Assembly (NCBI RefSeq): GCF_017876405.1
Contig: NZ_JAGINW010000001.1
Span: 9,995,203-10,059,202 of the forward strand
Direction: 5' to 3'
Source of the DNA: Kibdelosporangium banguiense
GTDB lineage: Bacteria; Actinomycetota; Actinomycetes; Mycobacteriales; Pseudonocardiaceae
Length of the DNA: 64,000 nucleotides
Shown here one piece after another: positions 1-12,622 of this stretch. Position numbers and translations under genes: made by a program. Every line of letters starts with the position of its first letter. Within the stretch, counting starts at the first letter, position 1. Below the pieces are notes generated by a model. The model worked only from the letters and a program-made list of their open reading frames with translations, was not told the origin of the DNA and did not search any database.

Positions 1-2
1 TC

Positions 3-164
3 ACCGGCGATGTCGTGTGGATGTCGTATGCGACTCGTACCGAGACTCTCTCTGTCCGTTCTCAGCGGACTTTGCAGCGTCTCAGGGTGTCGCGCGCAGG
101 TCTGACAGATTCTCAAGCGGTGGTGCAGCAGACCGCCCGGTTTGTCTTGTTCGTGCTCGGCTAG
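3..164 (+). CDS. 3' end of an unidentified protein (partial)
   Basis: An open frame enters from the left edge and stops at TAG 162-164, giving about 53 C-terminal residues that end in FVLFVLG. The composition (many Arg, Thr, Ser, Gln) fits a soluble protein tail. I recognise no family, and the frame could also be chance. Confidence 0.3.
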   Translation, partial: TGDVVWMSYATRTETLSVRSQRTLQRLRVSRAGLTDSQAVVQQTARFVLFVLG

Positions 165-330
165 GCTGATGTCAGTCTCATCAGAGTTGGCTTGTCTCAC
201 TAGAATCCCGCGGAAGTGGACATGCGTCCGAGGAAGTCCGGACACGCTGTCATGCCGATTAGCGCACTTGTTACAAGAGGATCTTCGGCGTGGTCATGAG
301 GCGCATGTCCTGGTGCGACAGATACGCCGG

Positions 331-1035
331 TCACTTTGTTGGTAAGTATGAGGCGACTTCAGCCAATGCAAGAAGTGTTTCTTTGTCGATGCTGCCCGTG
401 GCGACATCAGCCTCGCCGATGATCTTCGCAGTCTTGTCTGTCCGCAGGTGGTAGTGGTGCCCGGTCATCGATACGTTGGCCAAGTCGAGAGCTGTCGCGA
501 CATTCCAGGGAAAGACGTCGCCGCTTTCACCGATGTCCTCTACCTTCTGGAAAGCGTTAGCCTGGGCCTTGGTGCGGAACCCGATGCGCACCACGGAGAC
601 GACGGCCGCGTTGCCCTGGCCGTCACCGACGAGGAACAACAGCCCATCCAACGACGTGCACGGTGTCCGCAGGAGGAACTCCCGGACCTTGCCCGTCGAG
701 GCGGCGACGCATTCGAGCCGGTGCTCGACATTGCGCTTGAGTTCTTTGAACTTCATCCTGCTCCACGCTTCATCCGAACGCCCGCGCTGAGCGGACTTGC
801 GTCCTTCCGTCTTTCGTGTCCGCAGATCGCGGCCGGGAAGCGAATCGGCCACATCACCCGTGAGGTTGCCCGCGACGCTGTTGCCCGCCCCGCCTGTGGT
901 TGCGGTCAGACCCAACTGGCCGCCACCGGCCAGGACGGCAGCGGCAAAAGTTGCGGCGACTGCTATCTTGCCTCCTCCGCCAACGCGGATGGGGTATTTA
1001 GTGCCATCGGGGCGGGTACGAATGATCACTGGCAT
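331..1035 (-). CDS. hypothetical exported or membrane-anchored protein
   Basis: A 234-residue protein of unknown function. ATG 1035 is chosen because AAGGGG lies about 7 nt upstream; a longer reading to 1098 has no ribosome site. Residues 1-17 are polar and basic, followed by a hydrophobic Ala/Gly-rich stretch at about 23-45 that could be a single membrane helix or signal anchor. A low-complexity basic linker (about 70-100) precedes a mixed alpha/beta C-terminal domain that contains two Cys residues. No catalytic motif is recognised. It stands alone, with no operon partner in view. Confidence 0.6.
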   Translation of the reverse strand: MPVIIRTRPDGTKYPIRVGGGGKIAVAATFAAAVLAGGGQLGLTATTGGAGNSVAGNLTGDVADSLPGRDLRTRKTEGRKSAQRGRSDEAWSRMKFKELKRNVEHRLECVAASTGKVREFLLRTPCTSLDGLLFLVGDGQGNAAVVSVVRIGFRTKAQANAFQKVEDIGESGDVFPWNVATALDLANVSMTGHHYHLRTDKTAKIIGEADVATGSIDKETLLALAEVASYLPTK

Positions 1036-1566
1036 GCAGGAATCCCCTTGCGTCGTGCGTCCTTCAGCGCGGGTCAGTACAACACAGGGGTCCGACAATT
1101 CTGAGCTGAGGAAGGTGGCGCGGCTGTTTCGGCGATGGCCGAACAGTCAAGACATGACAAAATCTGGTCAATACGAAATCGGTATCGTCCGATCGTCCTG
1201 TCACCAGCGAAGCGGACGTTGCTGGCCGACACGGAACGATCTCTGTTCCACCTAGCCAGTACCGAAATCTGCCATTTCAACTGAGACGAAGCAGAATCGC
1301 GTCTCACTGAAGCTGTCACGGCCCAGGTCGGCGAGCACCCACTATGAAGTGATCATTGAGACGCTGGAGGGAGGGTCAACTCGGCCAGCAAACGCAGGGC
1401 ACGCCACCCATCCGCTCCGTCTCAACGGAAATGTCCATTCCCAGTTCAGCGGCCTGACTCCCCGACACGATGGATGAGAACGGACACTCTCCCCCCGGGA
1501 ACGCGGCCGAGTCGGTATCTGTCGGTTTCGTAATCCGGGCGGGATCGCGTGGGGCTCTGGCGTCGC
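1036..1566. other. intergenic stretch without a supported gene
   Basis: About 530 bases between the hypothetical gene and the pseudogene to its right. Open frames here are short, lack ribosome sites and have Arg/Ser-rich shadow composition. I see no RNA gene, repeat or clear terminator. Confidence 0.5.
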
Positions 1567-2519
1567 TTATTCTGCATGCCAGCGCTGCATGTGGTGAGCG
1601 TGAGCGCGGAGGTAGGCCCCTGGCCTGAAGAATCGGTCGTAAAACTCCAGATCCAGGTGGTGGGCCTGGACGTAGTTCAGGATCATGACCGACGGCACGG
1701 TGCCCGGGAACTTGCCGAAGGTGTCGTAGATGTACTGCGCCTGGTGGGTGACGCAGGCCTTGAACTGCGGTGAGTGGACCTGGGCGCTGGCGCGGACGCC
1801 CGGGCTGTCGGTCCAGGCACCGGGCGTGTCGGGGTGGTAGGGGCCGCCCGGGCCGAACTTCCGCTCGGCGAACGCCTCCACGGCCGCCGCCATGTCGAGG
1901 TAGTGCGGCGGGCAGTATGCCTCGAATACACCCTGCCGTCCGGTCGGGTTGGGTGTCGGCCAGCGCTCGTCCTGGTCGTAGCGGAAGCCGAGGCCGGGAA
2001 TCCCGGGGTCGCCGGACGCGCCGAGCATCGTGAAGCGGTCGATTCCGTCGAACATCCAGCCGCCGAGCCCCATGCCCTGGAGCATGAGCACGCCCGCATA
2101 ACAGGATGTGGCCAACTCGGCGACCACCTCCGAGAGCATGTACTGGTCGAAGAACGTCAGTGGCATCAGCTGGTCGATATCGGCCAGACCGCGAAACCGC
2201 TCGATTCCGGGGATCGGGCGGACGCACCAGGTGTTGTGGCCTTCCAGGTACGGCTCTTCCCGGGGCAGGTGGATACGCTGGCCGGAGAGCTGGCGCAGGC
2301 GGTCCCGGTGACGCTCAAGGATGCGCTGGAGCGTGACCTCTTCCTCAGCGGCATCGGATCGTGCCTGGAGGTGTACGCCAACGGGCCGTCAGGGATCTCG
2401 TCGCCGAGTGCAAAGCGCCGTGACCGGCGGCCCAGGAGGGCGTCGACAAGCGGGAACCGCGCGAGGTCCTCAAGTACCTCGGTGTGCCGGGACGAAAGCG
2501 GGGGGACGGTAGCAGCCAT
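1567..2519 (-). pseudogene. decayed large actinobacterial protein (nitroreductase-like family), frameshifted and internally deleted
   Basis: The 5' end is well formed: ATG 2519 with AAAGGAAA upstream, and an N-terminus containing LVDALLGRRSRRF and EIPDGPLAYTSRHDPMPL. Near 2345 this frame is lost and coding sense continues one frame over (EEEVTLQRILERHRDRL ... HLPREEPYLEGHNTW ... RPIPGIERF ... LATSCYAGVLMLQGMGLGGW) to the stop at 1567. From memory of the family, intact members are much longer and have about 100 residues between the HDPMPL and RILERH segments, and a further block between GHNTW and RPIPGIERF. Both blocks are missing here. The C-terminal half (GKFPGTVPSV, AHHLDLEFYD) is well preserved. 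The loss could be recent, since codon use is still normal. Family naming is from memory and is moderately uncertain. Confidence 0.6.
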
Positions 2520-3176
2520 GGGGTTTCCTTTCGACTCGGTGGGCCACGCACGGGTTGTATCGCCGCCCCCGAGTGGAGGTTCTCCTGCTGCCCGCCCGCA
2601 CGGCGGGCACCACTGGCCGTCCGGGCACCAACCCAGTCCACAGTCCAGTGTCCCATGTTTGGCACGTTCACCTGGTTGACGTCGTCCAGTTCACCCGTGC
2701 CTGCTCGCCGAGCAAATCCGGAGCCCGTGTCGCCAGTCCCACCCCAACTGGCGCTGAAAAAATGCCACGGATCTGAGATTCCAGCCGGGAGACATGTCGT
2801 GAGACATCCGCGAACCCTAGGTCCCCACGAGGAATCGCGAACCTCGCGGGATGCCGTATTCAGACGACCTAAGCGGAAGACCAGCGTCAGACTCTGCGCT
2901 ACTCCTTCGAGGAGAAACTGCAGAGAGTCTGCAGAGCAGTGTGAGGTGATCGCTTCCGTCCTGGCCGACGGCGCGGATGCGCGTTGGCGCTATCTGGCCG
3001 GATATGGCCCTTTATGCGCGGGTGGCCACGGTCATACCGTGGCAGTCTCCGTGCCCCCTCGTCGCGGCCCAGGGTGATGCGGGACCGGGGAAGCTGGTTG
3101 TCGGTGACCCGCCGCCAGCGCGTGGCGACGATGGCTCGATCTGTCCATTGTGGACATAATTGAAGAGGAGGCCATC
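2520..3176. other. intergenic region between divergent genes
   Basis: About 650 bases separating the leftward pseudogene from the rightward selenium-binding protein gene. It must hold both promoters. I find no convincing -35/-10 pair, no conserved palindrome of the type seen after 36 kb, and no small gene with a good ribosome site. Confidence 0.4.
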
Positions 3177-4583
3177 ATGGCGGACATCGCCGATCCCACG
3201 TTCTACCGGACCCCGTCCGACGCGATCGCGGCCGCGCCGGAGTCACTCGCGTATGTGGTTGCGTTCGATCCGGCCGGCCAGGCCAGAGATGCACTCACCG
3301 TGGTGGATTGCGACGAAATGTCCTCGACATTCGGCCAGGTGGTCGGCTGGACGGAGTTGCCGACCAGCGGCAACGAACTGCACCACTTCGGGTGGAACGC
3401 CTGCTCGAGCGCGCTGTGCCACGGCGGGCACGCGGGACACCTCGAACGCCGGTACCTGATCGTGCCGGGGTTGCGCTCGTCGCGGACCTACGTGCTGGAC
3501 ACCAAGCTGGACCCGAGAGCACCGAAGGTCGTGCGCGAGATCGGGGCGGACGAGCTCGCGGCGAAGGCCGGTTACTCGCGCCCGCACACGGTGCACTGCG
3601 GACCCGATGGGATCTATCTGTCCGCGCTCGGCGGCGCCGATGGCGCGGACGGCCCTGGCGGGGTCGCGCTGCTCGACCACGACACCTTCGACGTCATGGG
3701 CCCATGGGAGGCCGAGCGCGGTGACCAGTACTTCGCCTACGACGTGTGGTGGCACCTCAACCACGACACGGTCATCACCTCCGAATGGGCCACCCCGTCG
3801 ATGATCGAGAACGGCTTCAACCCGGAGGACCTGCTGGGCCGCCGGTTCGGCCATCACCTCAATTTCTGGAGCATGTCCGAGCGCAAGCCGCGCCAGCGCG
3901 TCGACCTCGGCGACGCCCACCAGATGGTGCTGGAGCTGCGGCCGGCGCACGATCCGGCGAAGACCTATGGCTTCGCCGGTGTGGTGATCAGCGTCGAGGA
4001 CCTGTCCGCCTCGGTGTGGCTGTGGCACAAGGACGGCGACCAGTGGGCGGTCCGCAAGGTGATCACGATTCCCGCCGAGCCGGCCGATCCCGCGCAGCTG
4101 CCGCCCGCGCTGCGGCCGTTCTCGGCGGTCCCGCCGCTGATCTTGGACATCGACCTGTCGGTCGACGATCGCTGGCTCTACGTCTCGTGCTGGGGCACCG
4201 GGGAGCTTAAGCAGTACGACGTCAGCGATCCGTTCTCGCCGCGCGAGACGGCATCGGTGCGGCTCGGTGGCATCGTCGGGAAGCGGCCACATCCGGCGGC
4301 ACCCGACCTGCCGCTGTCCGGCGGTCCGCAGATGGTGGAGATCAGCCGGGACGCCAAGCGGATCTACCTGACGAATTCGCTGTACGCGGCCTGGGACGAG
4401 GTCTTCTACCCGGAGGGCGTCGGCGCGTGGATGGTGAAGCTGGACGCGGATAACGCCGACGGCGGGCTGTCCGCGGACCACCGCTTCTTCCTGTACGGGG
4501 ACACCTTCCGCGGCCTGCGGGTGCATCAGACCCGCCTGCAGGGCGGCGACGCGTCCAGCGACTCGTACTGCTTCACCGGGTAG
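3177..4583 (+). CDS. selenium-binding protein 56 family (methanethiol oxidase-like)
   Basis: A 468-residue cytosolic beta-propeller of the SBP56/SELENBP1 family, close to the usual 460-470 residues. Members oxidise methanethiol to formaldehyde, H2S and H2O2. ATG 3177 is chosen over GTG 3150 because GAGGAGG at 3165-3171 sits 5 nt before it. Family landmarks run in order: ELHHFGWNACSSALC (about 62-76), the RPHTVHCGPDGI region, STEWA-like SEWATPSMIENGFNPED, DIDLSVDDRWLYVSCWGTGEL, GGPQMVEISRDAKRIYLTNSLYAAWD, and the C-terminal GGDASSD. In the human protein the first motif reads CSSC; here it is CSSALC, so the second Cys is displaced by two residues. It appears monocistronic. Confidence 0.92.
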   Translation: MADIADPTFYRTPSDAIAAAPESLAYVVAFDPAGQARDALTVVDCDEMSSTFGQVVGWTELPTSGNELHHFGWNACSSALCHGGHAGHLERRYLIVPGLRSSRTYVLDTKLDPRAPKVVREIGADELAAKAGYSRPHTVHCGPDGIYLSALGGADGADGPGGVALLDHDTFDVMGPWEAERGDQYFAYDVWWHLNHDTVITSEWATPSMIENGFNPEDLLGRRFGHHLNFWSMSERKPRQRVDLGDAHQMVLELRPAHDPAKTYGFAGVVISVEDLSASVWLWHKDGDQWAVRKVITIPAEPADPAQLPPALRPFSAVPPLILDIDLSVDDRWLYVSCWGTGELKQYDVSDPFSPRETASVRLGGIVGKRPHPAAPDLPLSGGPQMVEISRDAKRIYLTNSLYAAWDEVFYPEGVGAWMVKLDADNADGGLSADHRFFLYGDTFRGLRVHQTRLQGGDASSDSYCFTG

Positions 4584-4624
4584 GCCGCCGAGCCAGGTGT
4601 GCTCGTCATGCCACCCATCGGATG

Positions 4625-4676
4625 CCTGTCCTGGTCGAAAACTCGGTTACGGGTTCTGGCCTGGACCTTCATGCGT
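4625..4676 (-). repeat. solo insertion-sequence end
   Basis: The sequence starting CCTGTCCTGGTCGAAAACTC matches, with few differences, the reverse complement of the right end of the IS at 20322-21505 (about positions 21455-21505). No transposase sequence accompanies it. It therefore looks like a scar left by an excised or deleted copy, and it lies directly downstream of the selenium-binding protein gene. Confidence 0.7.
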
Positions 4677-4695
4677 CTCCGGCAGCCCGTCCGAC

Positions 4696-5124
4696 TCAGT
4701 CATTCGACGTGGACAGCCAGGCCCGTAGTACCTGTGGGGCCGCGGCCACGGCTCGGTGTGCCACCACATCGCCGTGGTCCAGCGCCTCGAGCGGGGCCAC
4801 CCAGGCCGGGAACGGCAGGGGATACAGGGTGATCTCATCTGGGATCACCCCGGTCGGCAGGATGGGGAAATGCACCGCGAGCAGTTCGAGCGACAACGCG
4901 GTCGGCAGCTTCGCGGTCAGCTCCTCCGGGATGGCCGACACGAACAACGCGACCTCGGTCGCGATCTCCCCACCGGGGTGCAGCCGGGCGTACAGATGCT
5001 CGCCGAGCATGCCGTGCAACGGGTAGGTGGCTGCGGCGAACCGGCCTGGCCGCATCGCGGTGAGGTCGTGTTCCGGCAGTCCAGCGGCGAGAAAATGCGC
5101 AGTGCTGACAACGCCGGAACTCAT
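4696..5124 (-). CDS. hypothetical protein, last gene of the chaperone operon
   Basis: A 142-residue protein of unknown function. ATG 5124 overlaps the thioredoxin stop codon (TGATG), so the two are translationally coupled. It is rich in Leu, Ala and Pro, with blocks such as MLGEHLYARLHPGGEIATEVALFV and LPTALSLELLAVHFPILP, and has no membrane helix or Cys pair. Its place as the distal gene of a dnaK-grpE-dnaJ-clpB-trx operon suggests a role in stress protection, but nothing in the sequence gives an activity. Confidence 0.7.
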   Translation of the reverse strand: MSSGVVSTAHFLAAGLPEHDLTAMRPGRFAAATYPLHGMLGEHLYARLHPGGEIATEVALFVSAIPEELTAKLPTALSLELLAVHFPILPTGVIPDEITLYPLPFPAWVAPLEALDHGDVVAHRAVAAAPQVLRAWLSTSND

Positions 5125-5585
5125 CAGCGTCCTCCCGAGTCCGATGTGGATGCTTTGGCCTTCGCAATCGCGGTGTCCACCCACTCACGAAGGGCACCAG
5201 CCGGCGCGGCACCCGCTTGGCGCGCGATCACTTCTCCCCGTTGCAGGAGCAGCAATGTCGGCACCGCCAGGACATCGAACCGCTGAGACAGCCCGGGTGC
5301 GGTGTCCACGTTGACCTTGACCAGCTTCAGTCGGCCGGCGCGGTCCTTGGCCAGCTGTTCCAGCGCCGGGCTGACCGTCCGGCACGGGCCGCACCAAGGC
5401 GCCCACAGGTCGACCAGGACGAAGATCGACGCCTGCTCGGCGACCTCGGCGAAGTCGGCGTCGCCCGCGTCGACCACCCACGGCAACGCGGACTCGCAGT
5501 TGCCGCACTTGGGGTAGCCGGGCGCGGCGGCGGGCACCTTGTTCTTCCGTCCACAATGGTCACATTCGACGATCTCGGACTCCAT
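5124..5585 (-). CDS. trxC: thioredoxin with N-terminal zinc ribbon (TrxC/thioredoxin-2 type)
   Basis: A 153-residue cytosolic protein disulfide reductase. Residues 8-31 hold two Cys pairs (CDHCG and CGNC) that would bind zinc, as in thioredoxin 2. The thioredoxin fold follows with the active site WAPWCGPC (about 61-68) and the conserved cis-Pro segment AVPTLLLL. ATG 5585 has GAGGAGG about 9 nt upstream, inside the end of clpB. Zinc-ribbon thioredoxins are linked to oxidative stress, and here the protein is made together with the disaggregase and DnaK system. Confidence 0.93.
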   Translation of the reverse strand: MESEIVECDHCGRKNKVPAAAPGYPKCGNCESALPWVVDAGDADFAEVAEQASIFVLVDLWAPWCGPCRTVSPALEQLAKDRAGRLKLVKVNVDTAPGLSQRFDVLAVPTLLLLQRGEVIARQAGAAPAGALREWVDTAIAKAKASTSDSGGR

Positions 5586-5599
5586 CGGCTCGATCCTCC

Positions 5600-8220
<2,621 letters not shown>

Positions 8221-8230
<10 letters not shown>

Positions 8231-8541
8231 GGACGTCCACCCTCCACCGATCGGCTCGCCCGCAGCTCGGCTTCCAGCGCGTCGATGCGGTCCAGCAGGT
8301 CGAGCACGAGCCCGATCGCGTTGTAGTTCAAGCAAAGCCCGGCGCGCAGCCGCTGGATTCTGGCCACCTTCGCGGGCGCCGTCGCGGTGAACCAGAGCTC
8401 ACCCGTCGAATCGCGGACGGCATCGAGCAGGCTGAGCGCGGCGAACCTGCGGACCAGCTCGGGATGCAGGCCGGTGCTGCTGGCCAGCATCGCGGTGCTG
8501 AGCCTGCGAGGGCGGGCGAGCGCGTAACTTACTGCCGTCAC
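8221..8541 (-). CDS. CbpM/MerR-like chaperone modulator
   Basis: A 106-residue protein starting at GTG 8541, which overlaps the DnaJ stop codon by 4 nt. The N-terminal half resembles a winged HTH of the MerR/HspR type (LSTAMLASSTGLHPELVRRFAALSLLDAV), and the C-terminal half is helical (AIGLVLDLLDRIDALEAEL). Proteins of this size next to DnaJ/CbpA are CbpM-type modulators that bind the J-domain; HspR-type repressors of dnaK operons are also related. It lacks a clear DNA-contact signature that I can verify, so either modulator or repressor is possible. Confidence 0.72.
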
Positions 8542-9473
8542 CGCTGCCTCCTCGGGTCGAAGGCCGACCCGGCGGCCAGCTTCTCGAACAGCTCTCGCTC
8601 GCGGCCGGACAGCTCGGCCGGCACCATGATCCGGACCTCGGCGTACAGATCTCCCGGCGCGCCACGGGGATCGGGCATTCCCTGGCCGCGCAGCCGGAGC
8701 CGGCGGCCGCTCGACGTGCCGGGCGGAACCTTGGCCTTCACGTCACCGCCCGGCGTGGTGACCGGGACGGTGGTGCCCAGCGCGGCCTCCCAAGGCGTCA
8801 CCGGAAGCGTGACGGTGATGTCCCGGCCGGACAGCCGGTAGGCCGGATCCGGCTTGATCCGCACGATCAGGTAAAGATCACCACTCGGCGCCTGGCCACT
8901 ACCCTGGCCTCCTTGACCCGACAGTCGGATCCGTTGCCCGTCAACGACTCCTGGCGGGATAGTGACGTCGTAGGTGCGTGGGCCGTCCGGCCCGGCCAGG
9001 GTGAGCTTCCGACGACCGCCGCGGTAGGCCTCGTCGACCGACAGCGCGAGCTCCGCCTCCTGGTCGGCACCGGGGATCGGGCCGCCTGCGCCCCGTCTGC
9101 CGAACATCCCGCCCAGCAGGTCCTCGATGTCGACACCGCCGAAACCCTGTCCAAACTGGACGTCGTCGCCGAAGCCGGCCCGGACGCCACCCCGTGGCGC
9201 TCCGGAGCGGAATCCCTGCCCAACGGCAACCCGTTCGTCGAAATCCTCCGGGACCTGCCGGAAATCGGCACCGAACTGGTCGTAGCGCTTGCGGGTCTCC
9301 GGATCGGCGAGCACGTCGTAGGCCTCGCTGACCTCCTTGAACCGCTCCTCAGCACCCGGATCCTTGTTCACGTCCGGGTGGTGTCTCCTGGCGAGCCTGC
9401 GGTACGCCTGCTGGATCTCCTCGGGGCCGGCAGTTCGCGGCACGCCGAGGATCTCGTAGAAGTCTCGTGCCAC
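8538..9473 (-). CDS. cbpA: DnaJ-family co-chaperone, CbpA type
   Basis: A 311-residue Hsp40 from GTG 9473. The J-domain (1-70) has the HPD triad at 32-34. A Gly/Phe-rich linker follows (about 75-130), then two C-terminal beta domains (AELALSVDEAYRGG, ITVTLPVTPWEAALGT). The four CXXCXGXG zinc repeats of classical DnaJ are absent, so it is CbpA-like. It stimulates the DnaK ATPase and hands over substrates. It lies between grpE (7 nt gap) and the cbpM-like gene, matching the cbpA-cbpM pairing known from other bacteria. Confidence 0.94.
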   Translation of the reverse strand: MARDFYEILGVPRTAGPEEIQQAYRRLARRHHPDVNKDPGAEERFKEVSEAYDVLADPETRKRYDQFGADFRQVPEDFDERVAVGQGFRSGAPRGGVRAGFGDDVQFGQGFGGVDIEDLLGGMFGRRGAGGPIPGADQEAELALSVDEAYRGGRRKLTLAGPDGPRTYDVTIPPGVVDGQRIRLSGQGGQGSGQAPSGDLYLIVRIKPDPAYRLSGRDITVTLPVTPWEAALGTTVPVTTPGGDVKAKVPPGTSSGRRLRLRGQGMPDPRGAPGDLYAEVRIMVPAELSGRERELFEKLAAGSAFDPRRQR

Positions 9474-9480
9474 CGCGCGG

Positions 9481-10017
9481 TCACCCCCGGCGGCTGACCG
9501 TCACCGCGGCCGGTCGCAGTTGCCGTTCGCCATCTCCGTAGCCAGGCCGCAGCACGTCCACCACAGTGCCCGGCGGGACATCCGGTTTGTCCACCGCGGC
9601 GACCGCCTCGTGTTTGGCGGTGTCGAACGGAATCCCGGTCTGGTCCTGTCGCGGGTATCCCAGTGCGGTCAGAAGACCGACCGCGTGGTCCCGGACCGCC
9701 TGAATACCGGCGACGATCGCGCGTGGATCGGCTTCGGCATGGGCGAGCGCACGCTCGATATCGTCCAGCACGGTCAGCCAGTCCGCGGCGACCCGGTCCC
9801 GCTCGGCCGCCCGCTCACGCCGCAGCTCCCGTGCGTACCGCTTGCGCAGGTTGTCCAGGTCGGCGACGGCCCGCCGCCAGCGGTCCGCCAACTCGGCGAG
9901 CTCGGCCGGCGGCTGCTGGGCCGATTCGTTCCGGGCCGAGTCGTGCTGTGCCGGTTCTTGTTGCGCCGGCTCCTTTCGGGCGGCCTCCGGCTGGCCGGAC
10001 TCGTTCTGGGTGGGCAC
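9481..10017 (-). CDS. grpE: nucleotide exchange factor GrpE
   Basis: A 178-residue protein from GTG 10017, 3 nt after dnaK. An acidic, Gln/Glu/Ala-rich disordered head (1-40) leads into a long helix (LADRWRRAVADLDNLRKRYARELRRE) and then the beta-wing (KHEAVAAVDKPDVPPGTVVDVLRPGYG). It accelerates ADP release from DnaK. The head is repetitive (QEPAQHDSARNESAQQ) and the protein is shorter than many GrpEs. It is probably a second, accessory copy in this genome, since this operon lies among accessory genes. Confidence 0.92.
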   Translation of the reverse strand: MPTQNESGQPEAARKEPAQQEPAQHDSARNESAQQPPAELAELADRWRRAVADLDNLRKRYARELRRERAAERDRVAADWLTVLDDIERALAHAEADPRAIVAGIQAVRDHAVGLLTALGYPRQDQTGIPFDTAKHEAVAAVDKPDVPPGTVVDVLRPGYGDGERQLRPAAVTVSRRG

Positions 10018-10020
10018 GGG

Positions 10021-11898
<1,878 letters not shown>

Positions 11899-11922
11899 GA
11901 GCTGCCTCCTCGGGCGTCCGCG

Positions 11923-12450
11923 CTACTTCTCAGGGGCTTTGAGAGCGCTCTCACGCTGGATGAGCAGACGCGTGGCCTCGTCGGCCACCTCGGCATCGAC
12001 CTGAACCTCATAGCGGCTCGGCATCATCATCCGGATGGACGAGAAATCACGGCGCCCGCCCTGCAGCGCGTAGGCGATCAGCCCGAAAATCGCGCCCACC
12101 ACAGCGCCGAAGATCAATCCGTACGCGGCCAATGTCAGGCTCGCCACCAGCGGCCGGACCCAGTCGAACAGGCCGAAGATCCACCCCACCAGTGCGCCGA
12201 CCAGTGCACCGGAGCCCGCGCCGTGCAATGCGGCACGGCCCCAGTTGAGCCGTCCGACCACCTGTTCGACCATCCGCACGTCGTGACCGACGATGGCCAC
12301 CCGCTCGACCGGGAACTTCTGGTCCGACAGGAAGTCCACCGCGCGCTCGGCCTCGCCGTAGCTGGCGAACGCGGCGATGACCCGCCGTTGCCCGGTGTCG
12401 GCGGGATCGGTGGTTGATCGCCGGTTTTCCTTGTCATGCCTGAGTACCAT
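11923..12450 (-). CDS. general stress protein 17M-like, with glycine-zipper membrane segment
   Basis: A 175-residue protein from ATG 12450 (GGAGGAG upstream), first gene of the chaperone operon. Residues 23-60 form the YflT/GSP17M-type alpha-beta module (RRVIAAFASYGEAERAVDFLSDQKFPVERVAIVG). Two Gly-rich hydrophobic stretches follow (about 82-140; GAGSGALVGALVGWIFGLF and FGAVVGAIFGLIAYAL), resembling a glycine-zipper hairpin in the membrane. The C-terminus is acidic and soluble. The family is found in general stress regulons and its biochemical role is unknown. Confidence 0.8.
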   Translation of the reverse strand: MVLRHDKENRRSTTDPADTGQRRVIAAFASYGEAERAVDFLSDQKFPVERVAIVGHDVRMVEQVVGRLNWGRAALHGAGSGALVGALVGWIFGLFDWVRPLVASLTLAAYGLIFGAVVGAIFGLIAYALQGGRRDFSSIRMMMPSRYEVQVDAEVADEATRLLIQRESALKAPEK

Positions 12451-12537
12451 GGCGACTCCTCCGTCTGTCTACCTAGGACAAGATCGTGCCGTGGCATAGG
12501 CAGGGTCCCAGAACCTCGCCGGATTCCGCTTGCCTCT

Positions 12538-12586
12538 GGCCGGTCGAAATCCACCGGCCTGATTGGTCCTGGCAGGGTGAGACCAA
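12538..12586. promoter_or_regulatory. two inverted repeats between the chaperone operon and its divergent regulator
   Basis: GGCCGGT (12538-12544) and ACCGGCC (12553-12559) form perfect 7-bp arms around 8 nt. TTGGTC (12563-12568) and GACCAA (12581-12586) form 6-bp arms around 12 nt. They lie in the 172-bp gap between the stress operon and the PucR-type regulator and are the best operator candidates there. Neither the HspR HAIR consensus nor a CIRCE element is visible, so control by the divergent regulator is the simplest idea. Confidence 0.4.
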
Positions 12587-12622
12587 CCGGTACTGCGGGT
12601 CACCAGCGGGTAACGTAGAGGT

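Noticed and set aside
1376..2227. Overlapping 283-codon minus-strand frame over the first pseudogene
   Set aside because: Its Arg/Pro/Gly-rich sequence has no family resemblance, while the alternative frame shows conserved blocks.
2555..3159. Short + strand frames before the selenium-binding protein gene
   Set aside because: No ribosome sites, low-complexity composition and overlap with each other; treated as noncoding.
11940..11953. Palindrome TGAGAGCGCTCTCA near the dnaK start
   Set aside because: It lies inside the coding end of the stress protein gene and is unlike HAIR or CIRCE; probably codon coincidence.
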